A model generated the notes under the pieces. The model saw only the letters and a program-made list of their open reading frames with translations. It was not told the DNA's origin and did not search any database. Shown in pieces: positions 44,558 through 53,188 of a DNA stretch of 64,000 nucleotides. The position numbers were made by a program, and so were the translations under genes. This DNA is from Reichenbachiella ulvae. Its GTDB lineage: Bacteria > Bacteroidota > Bacteroidia > Cytophagales > Cyclobacteriaceae. The stretch covers positions 4,666,501 to 4,730,500 of the forward strand of contig NZ_JAOYOD010000001.1 in the NCBI RefSeq assembly GCF_025833875.1, given 5' to 3'. Every line of letters starts with the position of its first letter. Within the stretch, counting starts at the first letter, position 1.

Positions 44558-46384
44558 ATGAAAGCAAAAGAAATATTAATAGCATTGATCGTTTTGATGA
44601 CGATGGGATGCGAAGACTTCTTAGAACCAGAGTCACTGTCGACTTATGACCAGTCTCTGATATTTTCTAACGTGGATGATGCCCGAATGGGGGTCAATGC
44701 AATCTATGTGCAATTTGGTGTAGATGGATTTAGATCTCGTCTTTCTAACAACATGACGGGTAATACAGATATAGAGCACTCCAGTGGATGGGGTAGCACT
44801 AGTGATAGATACCAGATTTGGGATTTAAATCCTCAAGAGAACAATGGGGATTTAGGTAAAGTTTGGTCTGCAGCTTATACAGCCATCAGAGATGCGAACA
44901 TTGCTATTGAAGGTTTGTTAGCTAGTCCTTTGCTAAGTTCATCGGATCAGGTAGAAGTAAATACAGCGAACCAATTGCTAGGTGAGGCTTATACTTTACG
45001 TGCTTATTGGTACAGTATGTTGATTTACTACTTTGGTGATGTTCCTTTTAGTATCGAAGCACCAAAGGCGGGTCAAAACTTTTTCTTAGAAAGAACAGAT
45101 AGAAATGAAATCTTGACTCATGTGATCAATGACTTGATCGAAATTGAGGAAGATATGCAATGGGCTGATCAAACTCGTTATGGAATCGAGCAAGTAAACA
45201 GAGAGTTTACCTTAGGATTGATTGCCAGATTGGCACTTCAGCGTGGGGGTTATTACTTAACACCAGAAATGAGTGTGGTACGAGATGATGATTACTTGGA
45301 TTATTATGAGATAGCTAGAAACTATACGCAAAAGTTGATGAATCTTAAGGACAGAGAATTGCCTACAGATTTTCGTCAGATTTTCTTGAACCAAGCCAAG
45401 TTCATAAGCCCAGTTAACGATGAGGTGTTGTTTGAAATCCCATTTGCATTGGGTAATGGTGATGTAGGTTGGAATATCGGTATTGATGTTGAGGGTGGTA
45501 ATGATGCTGCTCACGACTATGGATCAGGTAATAACTATATGAGAATGCCTTTGACCTACTATTGTTCATTTGACACAACTGATTTGCGTAGAGATGTTAC
45601 TTGTGGATTGTACAAAATCAACAAGGATGGAGAGCCAGAATACATCACTCGAGGTATCTCTCAGGCTAAATGGAGCAGATGGGATCTTGATGATCCTCCA
45701 GGGGCGAGTACTGCAAAAGGTACTGGTATCAACTGGCCAATGATGAGATATGCAGATGTATTGTTGATGTTTGCTGAGGCAGAAAATGAATTAAATGGTG
45801 GACCTACTGCTGCTGCAAAGGATGCACTTAAAAGAGTTAGAGCCAGAGCATTTAACGATGTAGATCAAACTGAAAAAGTTGATCAGTATGTGGATAATCT
45901 TACTACCAAGGAGGCATTTTTTGATGCATTGGTAGATGAGAGAGCTTGGGAATTCGGTGGAGAGATGATCCGTAAGTACGAATTGATCCGATGGGGGATT
46001 TATTCTGAAAAAATGGCTGAAACTGTTCAGGGATTGAAAGATATGGCTGATTATGCTTTTGATAATACTGGACCTTTAGCAGATTCTAATCTTCCGATTT
46101 ATATCTATTGGAAGTTGGATGAAAGTGGGAACTTCGTTATTCTTAATAGAAACACGAATGTTGTACTATCTCCAGAAGAGCAAGTAGAATGGAATCAGGA
46201 GCAATTTTTGCTGTCACTTCACGATGATGAGTTGGGATATGATGAATGGATCACTCGTGATTGGGCCAACTACATAGATGGACCTGTACCTGGTGTGGTT
46301 AGATACATCTTCCCTTTGCCTGCAGATGCTATTTCAAGTAGTCAAGGCACACTTGACAACTCTGGATACGAGTTTGGTCTGTAA
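44558..46384 (+). CDS. susD: SusD/RagB-like surface glycan-binding lipoprotein
   Basis: 608 residues from the ATG at 44558 (MKAKEILIALIVLMTMGC, lipobox Cys 18). The upstream in-frame ATG at 44534 would put a charged tail before the signal. N-terminal LEPESLSTYDQSLIFSNVDD and LLGEAYTLRAYWYSMLIYYF are SusD TPR signatures. C-terminal YADVLLMFAEAENELNGG, ALKRVRARAF and DERAWEFGGEMIRKYELIRW are strong RagB/SusD markers. It caps the SusC channel and binds the incoming pectin oligomer. It begins 28 bp after susC and is almost certainly in the same transcript. Confidence 0.95.
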   Translation: MKAKEILIALIVLMTMGCEDFLEPESLSTYDQSLIFSNVDDARMGVNAIYVQFGVDGFRSRLSNNMTGNTDIEHSSGWGSTSDRYQIWDLNPQENNGDLGKVWSAAYTAIRDANIAIEGLLASPLLSSSDQVEVNTANQLLGEAYTLRAYWYSMLIYYFGDVPFSIEAPKAGQNFFLERTDRNEILTHVINDLIEIEEDMQWADQTRYGIEQVNREFTLGLIARLALQRGGYYLTPEMSVVRDDDYLDYYEIARNYTQKLMNLKDRELPTDFRQIFLNQAKFISPVNDEVLFEIPFALGNGDVGWNIGIDVEGGNDAAHDYGSGNNYMRMPLTYYCSFDTTDLRRDVTCGLYKINKDGEPEYITRGISQAKWSRWDLDDPPGASTAKGTGINWPMMRYADVLLMFAEAENELNGGPTAAAKDALKRVRARAFNDVDQTEKVDQYVDNLTTKEAFFDALVDERAWEFGGEMIRKYELIRWGIYSEKMAETVQGLKDMADYAFDNTGPLADSNLPIYIYWKLDESGNFVILNRNTNVVLSPEEQVEWNQEQFLLSLHDDELGYDEWITRDWANYIDGPVPGVVRYIFPLPADAISSSQGTLDNSGYEFGL

Positions 46385-46401
46385 GCATTGTTAATTAAAA
46401 C

Positions 46402-48069
46402 ATGAATACAAGAATTATGAAAAACTTAAATTTCAATATAAAAACATGGGTACTGTTGCTATTAGTAGCAGCAGTATCAGTATTCTACTCTTGTCAAGAG
46501 GATGAATCTTCGTTTCCAAGAACAAGGTTGTTTCAGCCAGTGTTGAATGAGGCGTTGTTTTCAGAAGGAAATAGCATTATAGTCAACTTGGCTAAATTCA
46601 AAGAGGCAGAAAGTTATATCCTGGAAGTGAGTAGAGACACTTTTCAAACCATAGATTATACCTTCGAAGTAGATACAAACTATGTAGTAATCGATGAAGC
46701 TATTCCTGAGGTAGGGGAAGAATTGCTATGGTTTACCATCTATCAGGTAAGAGCACAGGCAATTGCTGATGACGTTGAATACAACAGTAAAGTTTCTGAA
46801 CTTGGAAATGTTAGAACCCAGAAGTACCCATCTAACCAGATGGCTCCTGGCCAATTTGATGTGACGGATACTCGTGCGAAAGTAATTTGGCAACCGGTGG
46901 GTAATGCTATTACTACTGTAGTTATCTATGATATTGATGATAATAGACTAGAAACGCCGCTTGCAGAATACACGGTGAGTGCAGAAGATAATGCTGCCGG
47001 TGAAATTATCATTGATGGATTGGATCCTGAGACGGAATATAACATCGCAACATATAGTGGAGATGTATTGAGAGGCTGGGAAGCTTATACTACTTATGCG
47101 TCTTTGATATTCCCTGCAGGTACGGATGTAATTGACTTAGTAGGGATCGATAATCCAGATATTTTATCCGATACTTTGCCAGATATTAGTAATGGTGCAG
47201 TTGTTATTCTTGAAGGAGGTAGAACTTATAACGCTAATGGTCATGCATTTAATAAATCTGTAAAGATCATGCGTGGTTTGAGTTTTGTACCATCTCTTCC
47301 AATCATTGACTGTGGGTCTAATTATAACATTGAAGATGGAGCAAGTATAGATTCTCTAGTTTTCAATGGTATTCATCTAACTGGCGGTCCAAGTGGTTTC
47401 GGAGGAAAGTATGCCTTCAATATTGACAAAAGTGGCAATATCGGAGAAATCAAATTCGAAGAATGTGAAATGAGACTGTTGAGAGGAATCACCAGAATAA
47501 AAGGTGGTACTGGTATGATTGACAATTACTCTATTGTGGAAAGTGTTGCAGATAGTATCAATGGTTATTCAGTATTTGCTGTAGATACCGATGGATGGCA
47601 AGCAGGTGATATATTGTTGGAAAACTCTACTTTCAATAAGTGTCAGTATTTCCTCATTAGTAGATCGAATACCAATTCACTCACTATTGAGAGCTGTACT
47701 ATCAATGCTGCTCCTGAAGGAGGAAGACAACTATTCAGATGGAGAGGAGCCGATGGTAGCAACGATATCTTGAATGGTGTCAGCATTAACAATACTATTC
47801 TAGGGCCAGGTTGGGATATGTCGGGTCTTGGTACTAATACCGCAATCAAAGGATATCAAGGATTAGCTAATACTAATATCAATGTAGTAAATAGCTATAT
47901 ACCAAGTGACTTGACTTTTGCTTCAGATGAGATTTCTGGATTCAATGTATATGGTAAAACTGCAGCAGAACTGTGGGTAGATCCAGAAAACAACGATTTT
48001 AACATCGCTGATACAGGGTTTCCTGGTGCTTCTAGTGCAGGTGATCCTCGTTGGAGAACAGGGTTGTAA
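46402..48069 (+). CDS. DUF4957/DUF5123-like surface lipoprotein of pectin loci
   Basis: 555 residues. Lipoprotein signal (VAAVSVFYSC). Two fibronectin-III-like domains (about 35-130 and 145-235; GQFDVTDTRAKVIWQPVGNA, GLDPETEYNIATYSG) are followed by a right-handed beta-helix part (VVILEGGRTYNANGHAFNKS, SIDSLVFNGIHLTGG, LTIESCTINAAPEGGRQLFR) ending in a typical C-terminal AADPRW-like segment (GASSAGDPRWRTGL). This architecture is common directly downstream of susCD in pectin loci. It probably binds polymer at the cell surface; the beta-helix resembles pectin lyases but no catalytic set is visible. The ATG at 46417 is an alternative start. Confidence 0.82.
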   Translation: MNTRIMKNLNFNIKTWVLLLLVAAVSVFYSCQEDESSFPRTRLFQPVLNEALFSEGNSIIVNLAKFKEAESYILEVSRDTFQTIDYTFEVDTNYVVIDEAIPEVGEELLWFTIYQVRAQAIADDVEYNSKVSELGNVRTQKYPSNQMAPGQFDVTDTRAKVIWQPVGNAITTVVIYDIDDNRLETPLAEYTVSAEDNAAGEIIIDGLDPETEYNIATYSGDVLRGWEAYTTYASLIFPAGTDVIDLVGIDNPDILSDTLPDISNGAVVILEGGRTYNANGHAFNKSVKIMRGLSFVPSLPIIDCGSNYNIEDGASIDSLVFNGIHLTGGPSGFGGKYAFNIDKSGNIGEIKFEECEMRLLRGITRIKGGTGMIDNYSIVESVADSINGYSVFAVDTDGWQAGDILLENSTFNKCQYFLISRSNTNSLTIESCTINAAPEGGRQLFRWRGADGSNDILNGVSINNTILGPGWDMSGLGTNTAIKGYQGLANTNINVVNSYIPSDLTFASDEISGFNVYGKTAAELWVDPENNDFNIADTGFPGASSAGDPRWRTGL

Positions 48070-48120
48070 GGTTTAGTGACAAGCTTTTTAGCTGTTATAT
48101 TATTGGTAAATAGATTTTTC

Positions 48121-48152
48121 GGTGTGGCCTTTTCAAAAGGCCACACCATTTT
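48121..48152 (+). terminator. Strong hairpin between the susCD group and the lyase genes
   Basis: GGTGTGGCCTTTT and AAAAGGCCACACC (48121-48147) are perfectly complementary with one base between, realistically a 10-bp GC-rich stem with a 7-nt loop, followed by ATTTT. It lies 51 bp past the stop of the beta-helix lipoprotein and 18 bp before the lyase start. It may be a partial terminator or RNA-processing site that lowers enzyme expression relative to susCD. Confidence 0.65.
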
Positions 48153-48165
48153 GTACCCAAATGAC

Positions 48166-49674
48166 ATGAAAAGAAAGATTCAACAATTATTGCCTTTGAT
48201 GGTGTTTTGTTTGTTCCTTTTGCCGAGCTGTGGAGGAAATGACAATGTAGAGCCTGCTGATCCTGACGAGCCAGAGAACCCCATAGATCCTACGAACCCA
48301 GATGATAAACCAGAACCTGTAGAAGAAGAAGCTTTGGCTTTTCCGGGAGCAGAAGGTTTTGGTCAGAATGCCACTGGTGGACGTGGTGGTAAGGTCTACT
48401 TTGTGACCAACCTGAGCGATTCAGGTATTGGAAGTTTACGCTATGGCGTTGAAATGAGTGGACCTAGATATATTCTCTTTAAAGTTTCTGGTACCATTAA
48501 ATTAAAATCCCCTCTAAAAATATCTAACAATGATATTACCATCGCGGGTCAGACCGCTCCTGGCGATGGAATTACGCTTAGAGATTATTCTGTTAGTGTA
48601 AATGCAGATAATGTGATCATCAGGTATCTTAGATTCCGTATGGGAGATGTTACCCAATACGAAGGAGATGCAATTGGTGGAAGATTTCAAAAAAATATTA
48701 TTATCGATCACTGTTCTATGAGTTGGTCTAGTGATGAGTGTGTTTCATTTTATGCCAATGAAAATACGACAGTTCAATGGTGCATAATATCTGAAAGTCT
48801 TAGAAACTCTGTACATGATAAAGGTGCTCATGGCTATGGTGGTATCTGGGGTGGTAAATATGCCTCCTTTCATCACAATCTGTTGGCCAATCATGATAGT
48901 AGAAACCCTAGACTTGGAGAGGAGGCTGGTAAGGCTTTTGCACTAACTGATCTGGTTGATCTAAGAAACAATGTGATCTACAATTGGGCAGGCAACAGTT
49001 GCTATGGTGGAGAAGCCATGAATGTGAACATAGTGAACTGCTATTACAAACCAGGCCCAGTGACTACTAAGAAGTCAAGGATAATATCCATAGATAAAAA
49101 TAAAAATGAAGGCACAGAAGTCTATGACATCTGGGGCAAATTCTACATCGATGGGAATTATATGGCTGGAAGCACTTCTGCTACCAATGACAATTGGAAC
49201 TATGGAGTGTTCAATCAGTTTCATAGTTCTTATGGGGAAGTATCAGAAGAGGATAAAGTCGCTATGAGATTGACCGAACCACACGATATTGGAAATAATG
49301 TCACCACTCATACTGCCCAGGATGCCTATGATCGAATCGTCGCTTATGGTGGAGCATCACTAATAAGGGATGCAGTAGACGAACGTGTGTTGAGTGATAT
49401 GGAGAGTGTCAGTTATCAGTTTGAAGGATCTAATGGAAGTACAAAAGGAATCATAGATTCACAAGCAGATGTAGGAGGATGGCCTGAACTAGTCTCTGAA
49501 GAAGCCCTTTTAGATACTTCTGAGGATGGAATGCCAGATGCCTGGAAAGAAGAAATGAAACTTGACCCTGAAACATTTGAAGCCAATGGGCATGATTTGA
49601 GTACTGGGTATGAAAATATTGAAGTTTATATCAACAGTTTGGTAGCCGATATTACGGAAAACCAGAATAAATGA
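48166..49674 (+). CDS. Pectate lyase, PL1 family (first of a tandem pair)
   Basis: 502 residues from the ATG at 48166 (MKRKIQQLLPLMVFCLFLLP, lipobox PSC). A GTG 30 codons upstream stays open but runs through the hairpin. An Asp/Pro-rich linker precedes the beta-helix: FPGAEGFGQNATGGRGGKVY, YILFKVSGTI, ITIAGQTAPGDGITL, IIIDHCSMSWSSDE (Ca-site region), GYGGIWGG and the Arg of HDSRNPRLG. The C-terminal DGMPDAWKEEMKLDP is a common PL1 tail. It cleaves de-esterified homogalacturonan by beta-elimination, outside or at the cell surface. It overlaps the next, paralogous lyase gene by 4 bp. Confidence 0.92.
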   Translation: MKRKIQQLLPLMVFCLFLLPSCGGNDNVEPADPDEPENPIDPTNPDDKPEPVEEEALAFPGAEGFGQNATGGRGGKVYFVTNLSDSGIGSLRYGVEMSGPRYILFKVSGTIKLKSPLKISNNDITIAGQTAPGDGITLRDYSVSVNADNVIIRYLRFRMGDVTQYEGDAIGGRFQKNIIIDHCSMSWSSDECVSFYANENTTVQWCIISESLRNSVHDKGAHGYGGIWGGKYASFHHNLLANHDSRNPRLGEEAGKAFALTDLVDLRNNVIYNWAGNSCYGGEAMNVNIVNCYYKPGPVTTKKSRIISIDKNKNEGTEVYDIWGKFYIDGNYMAGSTSATNDNWNYGVFNQFHSSYGEVSEEDKVAMRLTEPHDIGNNVTTHTAQDAYDRIVAYGGASLIRDAVDERVLSDMESVSYQFEGSNGSTKGIIDSQADVGGWPELVSEEALLDTSEDGMPDAWKEEMKLDPETFEANGHDLSTGYENIEVYINSLVADITENQNK

Positions 49675-51014
49675 TATTGAAGTTATTCATAAGGAAAGCA
49701 ATTGCCCCAATTGTCTTCATTTGGCTAGGGATGTGCCCATTATTTGAAATTTTGGGCCAGCCTTTGGCCTTTCCTGGGGCCGATGGCTTTGGTAAATACA
49801 CCAAGGGAGGCAGAGGGGGTGATTTGATCTTTGTAACCAATTTAAATGATAGTGGGCCTGGAAGTTTGAGGGCTGCGATTGAAACAGATGGAAGAAGAAC
49901 CATATTGTTTCTAGTGAGTGGTACGATCGAATTAGAATCAGAACTAAAAGTAAGAAATGGTCATGTGACCATTGCAGGACAATCGGCTCCAGGCGATGGT
50001 ATTTGCCTAAAGAATTTTCCGATGGTTGTTAGTTCCAATGACGTAATCATCCGTTACATGCGCTTTCGTCTTGGAGATGAAAAAGGGAGTCAGGAAGATG
50101 CCTTCAAAGCGAAAGGAAGAAAGGATGTGATCCTTGATCACTGCTCGATTAGTTGGTCTGTTGATGAAGCAGCTTCCTTTTATGGAAATGAAAACTTTAC
50201 CATGCAGTATTGTGTTATTTCAGAGAGTCTCAACAATTCAATCCACAAAAAAGGAGAACATGGCTATGGAGGTATTTGGGGAGGTGTTAAGGCCACCTTT
50301 CATCACAACCTGATCATGCACCATAAAAGTCGAACCCCTCGTTTTAGTGGTTCTTCTTCTACATCGAACACCCCTGATGAATTAGTAGATTTTAGAAATA
50401 ACGTCATTTATAATTGGGTAGAAAATAGCACCTACGGAGGAGAAAAGGGTAGGTATAACTTGGTGAACAATTATTACAAGTCAGGGCCTGCAACTGATGA
50501 TGACAAAAAAAATAGAATTGTAAATCCATATGAGCCCTATGGTCAGTTTTATATCGAAGGCAATTTTGTAGAAGGCTTCCCTGATATTTCTTCGGACAAT
50601 TGGTCTGGAGGAGTGCAGTGTGATAATCCTGACTCTGCCAGAGTTAGCCAAGCATTTGATGTGATGCCATTGGATCATTTCCAATCACCAGAAGAAGCCT
50701 ACATAGAGGTGTTAGCTTCAGCAGGAGCCAGTTACATGAGAGATGATGTAGATAAGAGACTAATAGAAGAAGTGAGAAGTGGGACTGCAGCAATGGGTGA
50801 AAATGGTATTATTAATTCACCAGAGGAGGTTGGCGGATGGCCGGAGCTTAAAAGCAAGCAAGTACCAAAGGATAGTGACAAGGACGGAATGCCTGATCGC
50901 TGGGAAAGGAAAATGGGTTTAAACCCAGAAAGTAGAGAGGACTATAAAGGAAATGAGCTCGATGAGGTTTATACCAATTTGGAAGTTTACCTTAACGGGC
51001 TATTAAAACAATAA
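49671..51014 (+). CDS. Pectate lyase, PL1 family (second of the pair)
   Basis: 447 residues. A hydrophobic signal (IAPIVFIWLGMCPLFEILG) without a clear lipobox after it suggests secretion or a periplasmic location, unlike its lipoprotein neighbour. The beta-helix motifs parallel the first lyase: FPGADGFGKYTKGGRGGDLI, TIAGQSAPGDGICL, VILDHCSISWSVDE, GYGGIWGG and HKSRTPRFSG. The tail is DKDGMPDRWERKMGLNPE. It is clearly a tandem paralogue; different locations or chain-length preference would explain keeping both. The ATG overlaps the stop of the first lyase. Confidence 0.9.
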   Translation: MILKLFIRKAIAPIVFIWLGMCPLFEILGQPLAFPGADGFGKYTKGGRGGDLIFVTNLNDSGPGSLRAAIETDGRRTILFLVSGTIELESELKVRNGHVTIAGQSAPGDGICLKNFPMVVSSNDVIIRYMRFRLGDEKGSQEDAFKAKGRKDVILDHCSISWSVDEAASFYGNENFTMQYCVISESLNNSIHKKGEHGYGGIWGGVKATFHHNLIMHHKSRTPRFSGSSSTSNTPDELVDFRNNVIYNWVENSTYGGEKGRYNLVNNYYKSGPATDDDKKNRIVNPYEPYGQFYIEGNFVEGFPDISSDNWSGGVQCDNPDSARVSQAFDVMPLDHFQSPEEAYIEVLASAGASYMRDDVDKRLIEEVRSGTAAMGENGIINSPEEVGGWPELKSKQVPKDSDKDGMPDRWERKMGLNPESREDYKGNELDEVYTNLEVYLNGLLKQ

Positions 51015-51017
51015 CAA

Positions 51018-52223
51018 ATGATTAAACAATTAAGCACTTTGGCGCTAGTTGTACTAGTTGCTTGTCAACCCAAGCCAGAGAAATCTTCCACTGACGAGAA
51101 GGTAGCAGAGGAGCTTCCTTTGTATGAAGAAATAGCTGATTCAGAAATCAAGCGCACACCAGACCCTCAGTATCTGGACTTTCGTTCTAAGCCCAAGTGG
51201 GAATATACAAACGGACTGATATGTACAGCCATGATCAAGGCCTGGAAACAGTCTGGTAAGAAGAAGTATTTTGAGTATGCTAAGTCTTATGCCGATAGCA
51301 TGGTGTCAGAAGACGCCGTGATCAAGACATACAAGAAGAGAGATTATAATATTGATCGAGTCAATCCAGGAAAGTTTCTCATAGATCTTTATTTGGAAAC
51401 TGGAGAACCGCAATATAAAATGGCGGTGGATACCCTTCGTGATCAGATGCGATACCACCCTCGTACCTCAGAGGGAGGCTTTTGGCACAAGAAGGCCTAC
51501 CCACATCAGATGTGGTTGGATGGCTTGTATATGGGGAGTCCTTTTTTGGCAAAATATGCTGCTACATTTGATGAACCAGAATTATTCGATGATGTGGCCA
51601 ATCAGATCTACCTGATCGATAAGTATACCTGGAATGAAGAAATTGGTTTGTTCCACCATGGATGGGACGAAAGCCGTGAACAGCGATGGAGTAATCCAGA
51701 AACAGGACGTTCTCCACATGCGTGGGGGCGTGCCATGGGTTGGTTTGCGATGGCTCTTGTAGATGTACTCGAGTATTTTCCGGAAGATCACCCAAAGAGA
51801 GCTGATGTTTTAGCGGTTTTAGATAAGATGGCTTTATCTATTAAAAATTCTCAAGATCCAGCATCAGGTCTTTGGTGGCAGGTGATGGATCAGCCAGGAC
51901 GTGAAGGCAACTATCTAGAGGCATCTTGTTCTTCTATGTTTACATATGCCTTGTATAAGGCCGTGAATAATGGTTATCTCGGCGCAGATTTTCAGGAAGT
52001 AGCAGACAAAGGTTATCAGGGGATTTTGGATCGACTGATCAAGGAAGAAGAAGATGGTACGACCAGTATCACTGAGGTGTGTGCTGTTGCAGGTTTGGGA
52101 GGCGACCCTTATAGGGATGGTACCTATGATTACTACATCAACGAAATAAAGCGTGATAACGATCCTAAGGCTGTAGGGCCTATGATTATGGCTGCAATCG
52201 AAAGAGAAAAAGCACAGAAATGA
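51018..52223 (+). CDS. GH105 unsaturated glucuronyl/galacturonyl hydrolase
   Basis: 401 residues. Lipoprotein signal (ALVVLVAC). Alpha6/alpha6-barrel motifs of GH105 are EYTNGLICTAMIKAWKQSG, YNIDRVNPGKFLIDLYLETG, HPRTSEGGFWHKKAYPHQMW followed by LDGLYMGSPFLA (catalytic Asp region), GRSPHAWGRAMGWFAMALVD and LEASCSSMFTYALYKAV. The enzyme removes the unsaturated uronic acid left at the non-reducing end by pectate lyases, by hydration of the double bond. It sits directly after the two lyases (3-bp gap) and overlaps the next pectinesterase by 4 bp. Confidence 0.93.
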   Translation: MIKQLSTLALVVLVACQPKPEKSSTDEKVAEELPLYEEIADSEIKRTPDPQYLDFRSKPKWEYTNGLICTAMIKAWKQSGKKKYFEYAKSYADSMVSEDAVIKTYKKRDYNIDRVNPGKFLIDLYLETGEPQYKMAVDTLRDQMRYHPRTSEGGFWHKKAYPHQMWLDGLYMGSPFLAKYAATFDEPELFDDVANQIYLIDKYTWNEEIGLFHHGWDESREQRWSNPETGRSPHAWGRAMGWFAMALVDVLEYFPEDHPKRADVLAVLDKMALSIKNSQDPASGLWWQVMDQPGREGNYLEASCSSMFTYALYKAVNNGYLGADFQEVADKGYQGILDRLIKEEEDGTTSITEVCAVAGLGGDPYRDGTYDYYINEIKRDNDPKAVGPMIMAAIEREKAQK

Positions 52224-53185
52224 TGATAAAAAAGATATTCGTACTTATTCAGATGTTTTTCATAGTCGGGGCATTAACTGCCCAGGACTATGATTTTGTG
52301 GTAGCGATAGATGGTAGCGGTGATTTTACTACTGTGCAGGATGCCATAGATGCTGTACCTAATTTGAGAAAGAATGAAACGCGCATATTGATTAAAAATG
52401 GTACCTACAAAGAAAAACTCGTATTAGCTGCTTCAAAAACCAATATCACCTTTGTAGGGGAGGACGTTAATCAAACGATCTTAACTTATGACGATTATGC
52501 TTCCAAGCAGAATCGTTTTGGCGAGGAAGTAGGAACATCAGGTTCCAGTGCCTTTTACATTTTTGGTGATGGCTTTACTGCAAGAAATATCACATTTGAA
52601 AACAGCGCGGGTCCAGTGGGACAGGCTGTAGCAGTTCGTGTAGATGGCGATAAAGTAATGTTCGAAAACTGTCGTTTCCTTGGCTATCAGGACACGCTCT
52701 ATCCGCATGGTAAAAACAGCCGTCAATATTACAAAAATTGCTATATAGAGGGGACAGTTGATTTCATTTTCGGTTGGTCAACAGCCGTTTTCGAAGGCTG
52801 CGAAATTTTCAGCAAAGGAGAGAGCGGATATCTCACGGCAGCTTCCACTCTGGAAGAGACTGCTTACGGATTTGTATTTATTGATTGTAAACTGACCGGG
52901 GAAAGCCCAAAGCACTCTGTCTATCTTGGTAGACCTTGGCGACCATTTGCGCAGACAGTCTTCATCAACTGCGAAATGGGTGAGCATATCAAACCAGAAG
53001 GCTGGCACAATTGGAATAAGCCAGATGCAGAGAAAACATCTTTCTATGCTGAGTATGGTTCTACTGGTCCAGGAGCAAATCCTGATGCAAGAGTAACTTG
53101 GGCGAAGGAATTGAAAAAAAATGAATTGAGTAATTATACAAAAGAAGAAATATTTGGGGACTGGAAACCTGGACAGAAAAAATAA
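52220..53185 (+). CDS. Pectinesterase, CE8
   Basis: 321 residues, compact single-domain enzyme. Signal peptide (MFFIVGALTAQ). CE8 motifs in order: DFVVAIDGSGDFTTVQDAID, NGTYKEKLV, GQAVAVRVDGDKV, the first catalytic Asp in YQDTLY, the second in EGTVDFIFGWS, the substrate Arg in YLGRPWRPF, and GWHNWNKPDAEKTSFYAEYG at the end. It removes methyl esters so that lyases and GH28 can act. Four-base overlap with the GH105 gene and 3 bp to the GH43 gene. A second compact CE8 lies at 59488. Confidence 0.95.
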   Translation: MMIKKIFVLIQMFFIVGALTAQDYDFVVAIDGSGDFTTVQDAIDAVPNLRKNETRILIKNGTYKEKLVLAASKTNITFVGEDVNQTILTYDDYASKQNRFGEEVGTSGSSAFYIFGDGFTARNITFENSAGPVGQAVAVRVDGDKVMFENCRFLGYQDTLYPHGKNSRQYYKNCYIEGTVDFIFGWSTAVFEGCEIFSKGESGYLTAASTLEETAYGFVFIDCKLTGESPKHSVYLGRPWRPFAQTVFINCEMGEHIKPEGWHNWNKPDAEKTSFYAEYGSTGPGANPDARVTWAKELKKNELSNYTKEEIFGDWKPGQKK

Positions 53186-53188
53186 GGG

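Noticed and set aside
48076..48165. Upstream GTG start for the first pectate lyase
   Set aside because: It would run through the strong hairpin and place a second hydrophobic stretch before a proper lipoprotein signal at 48166.
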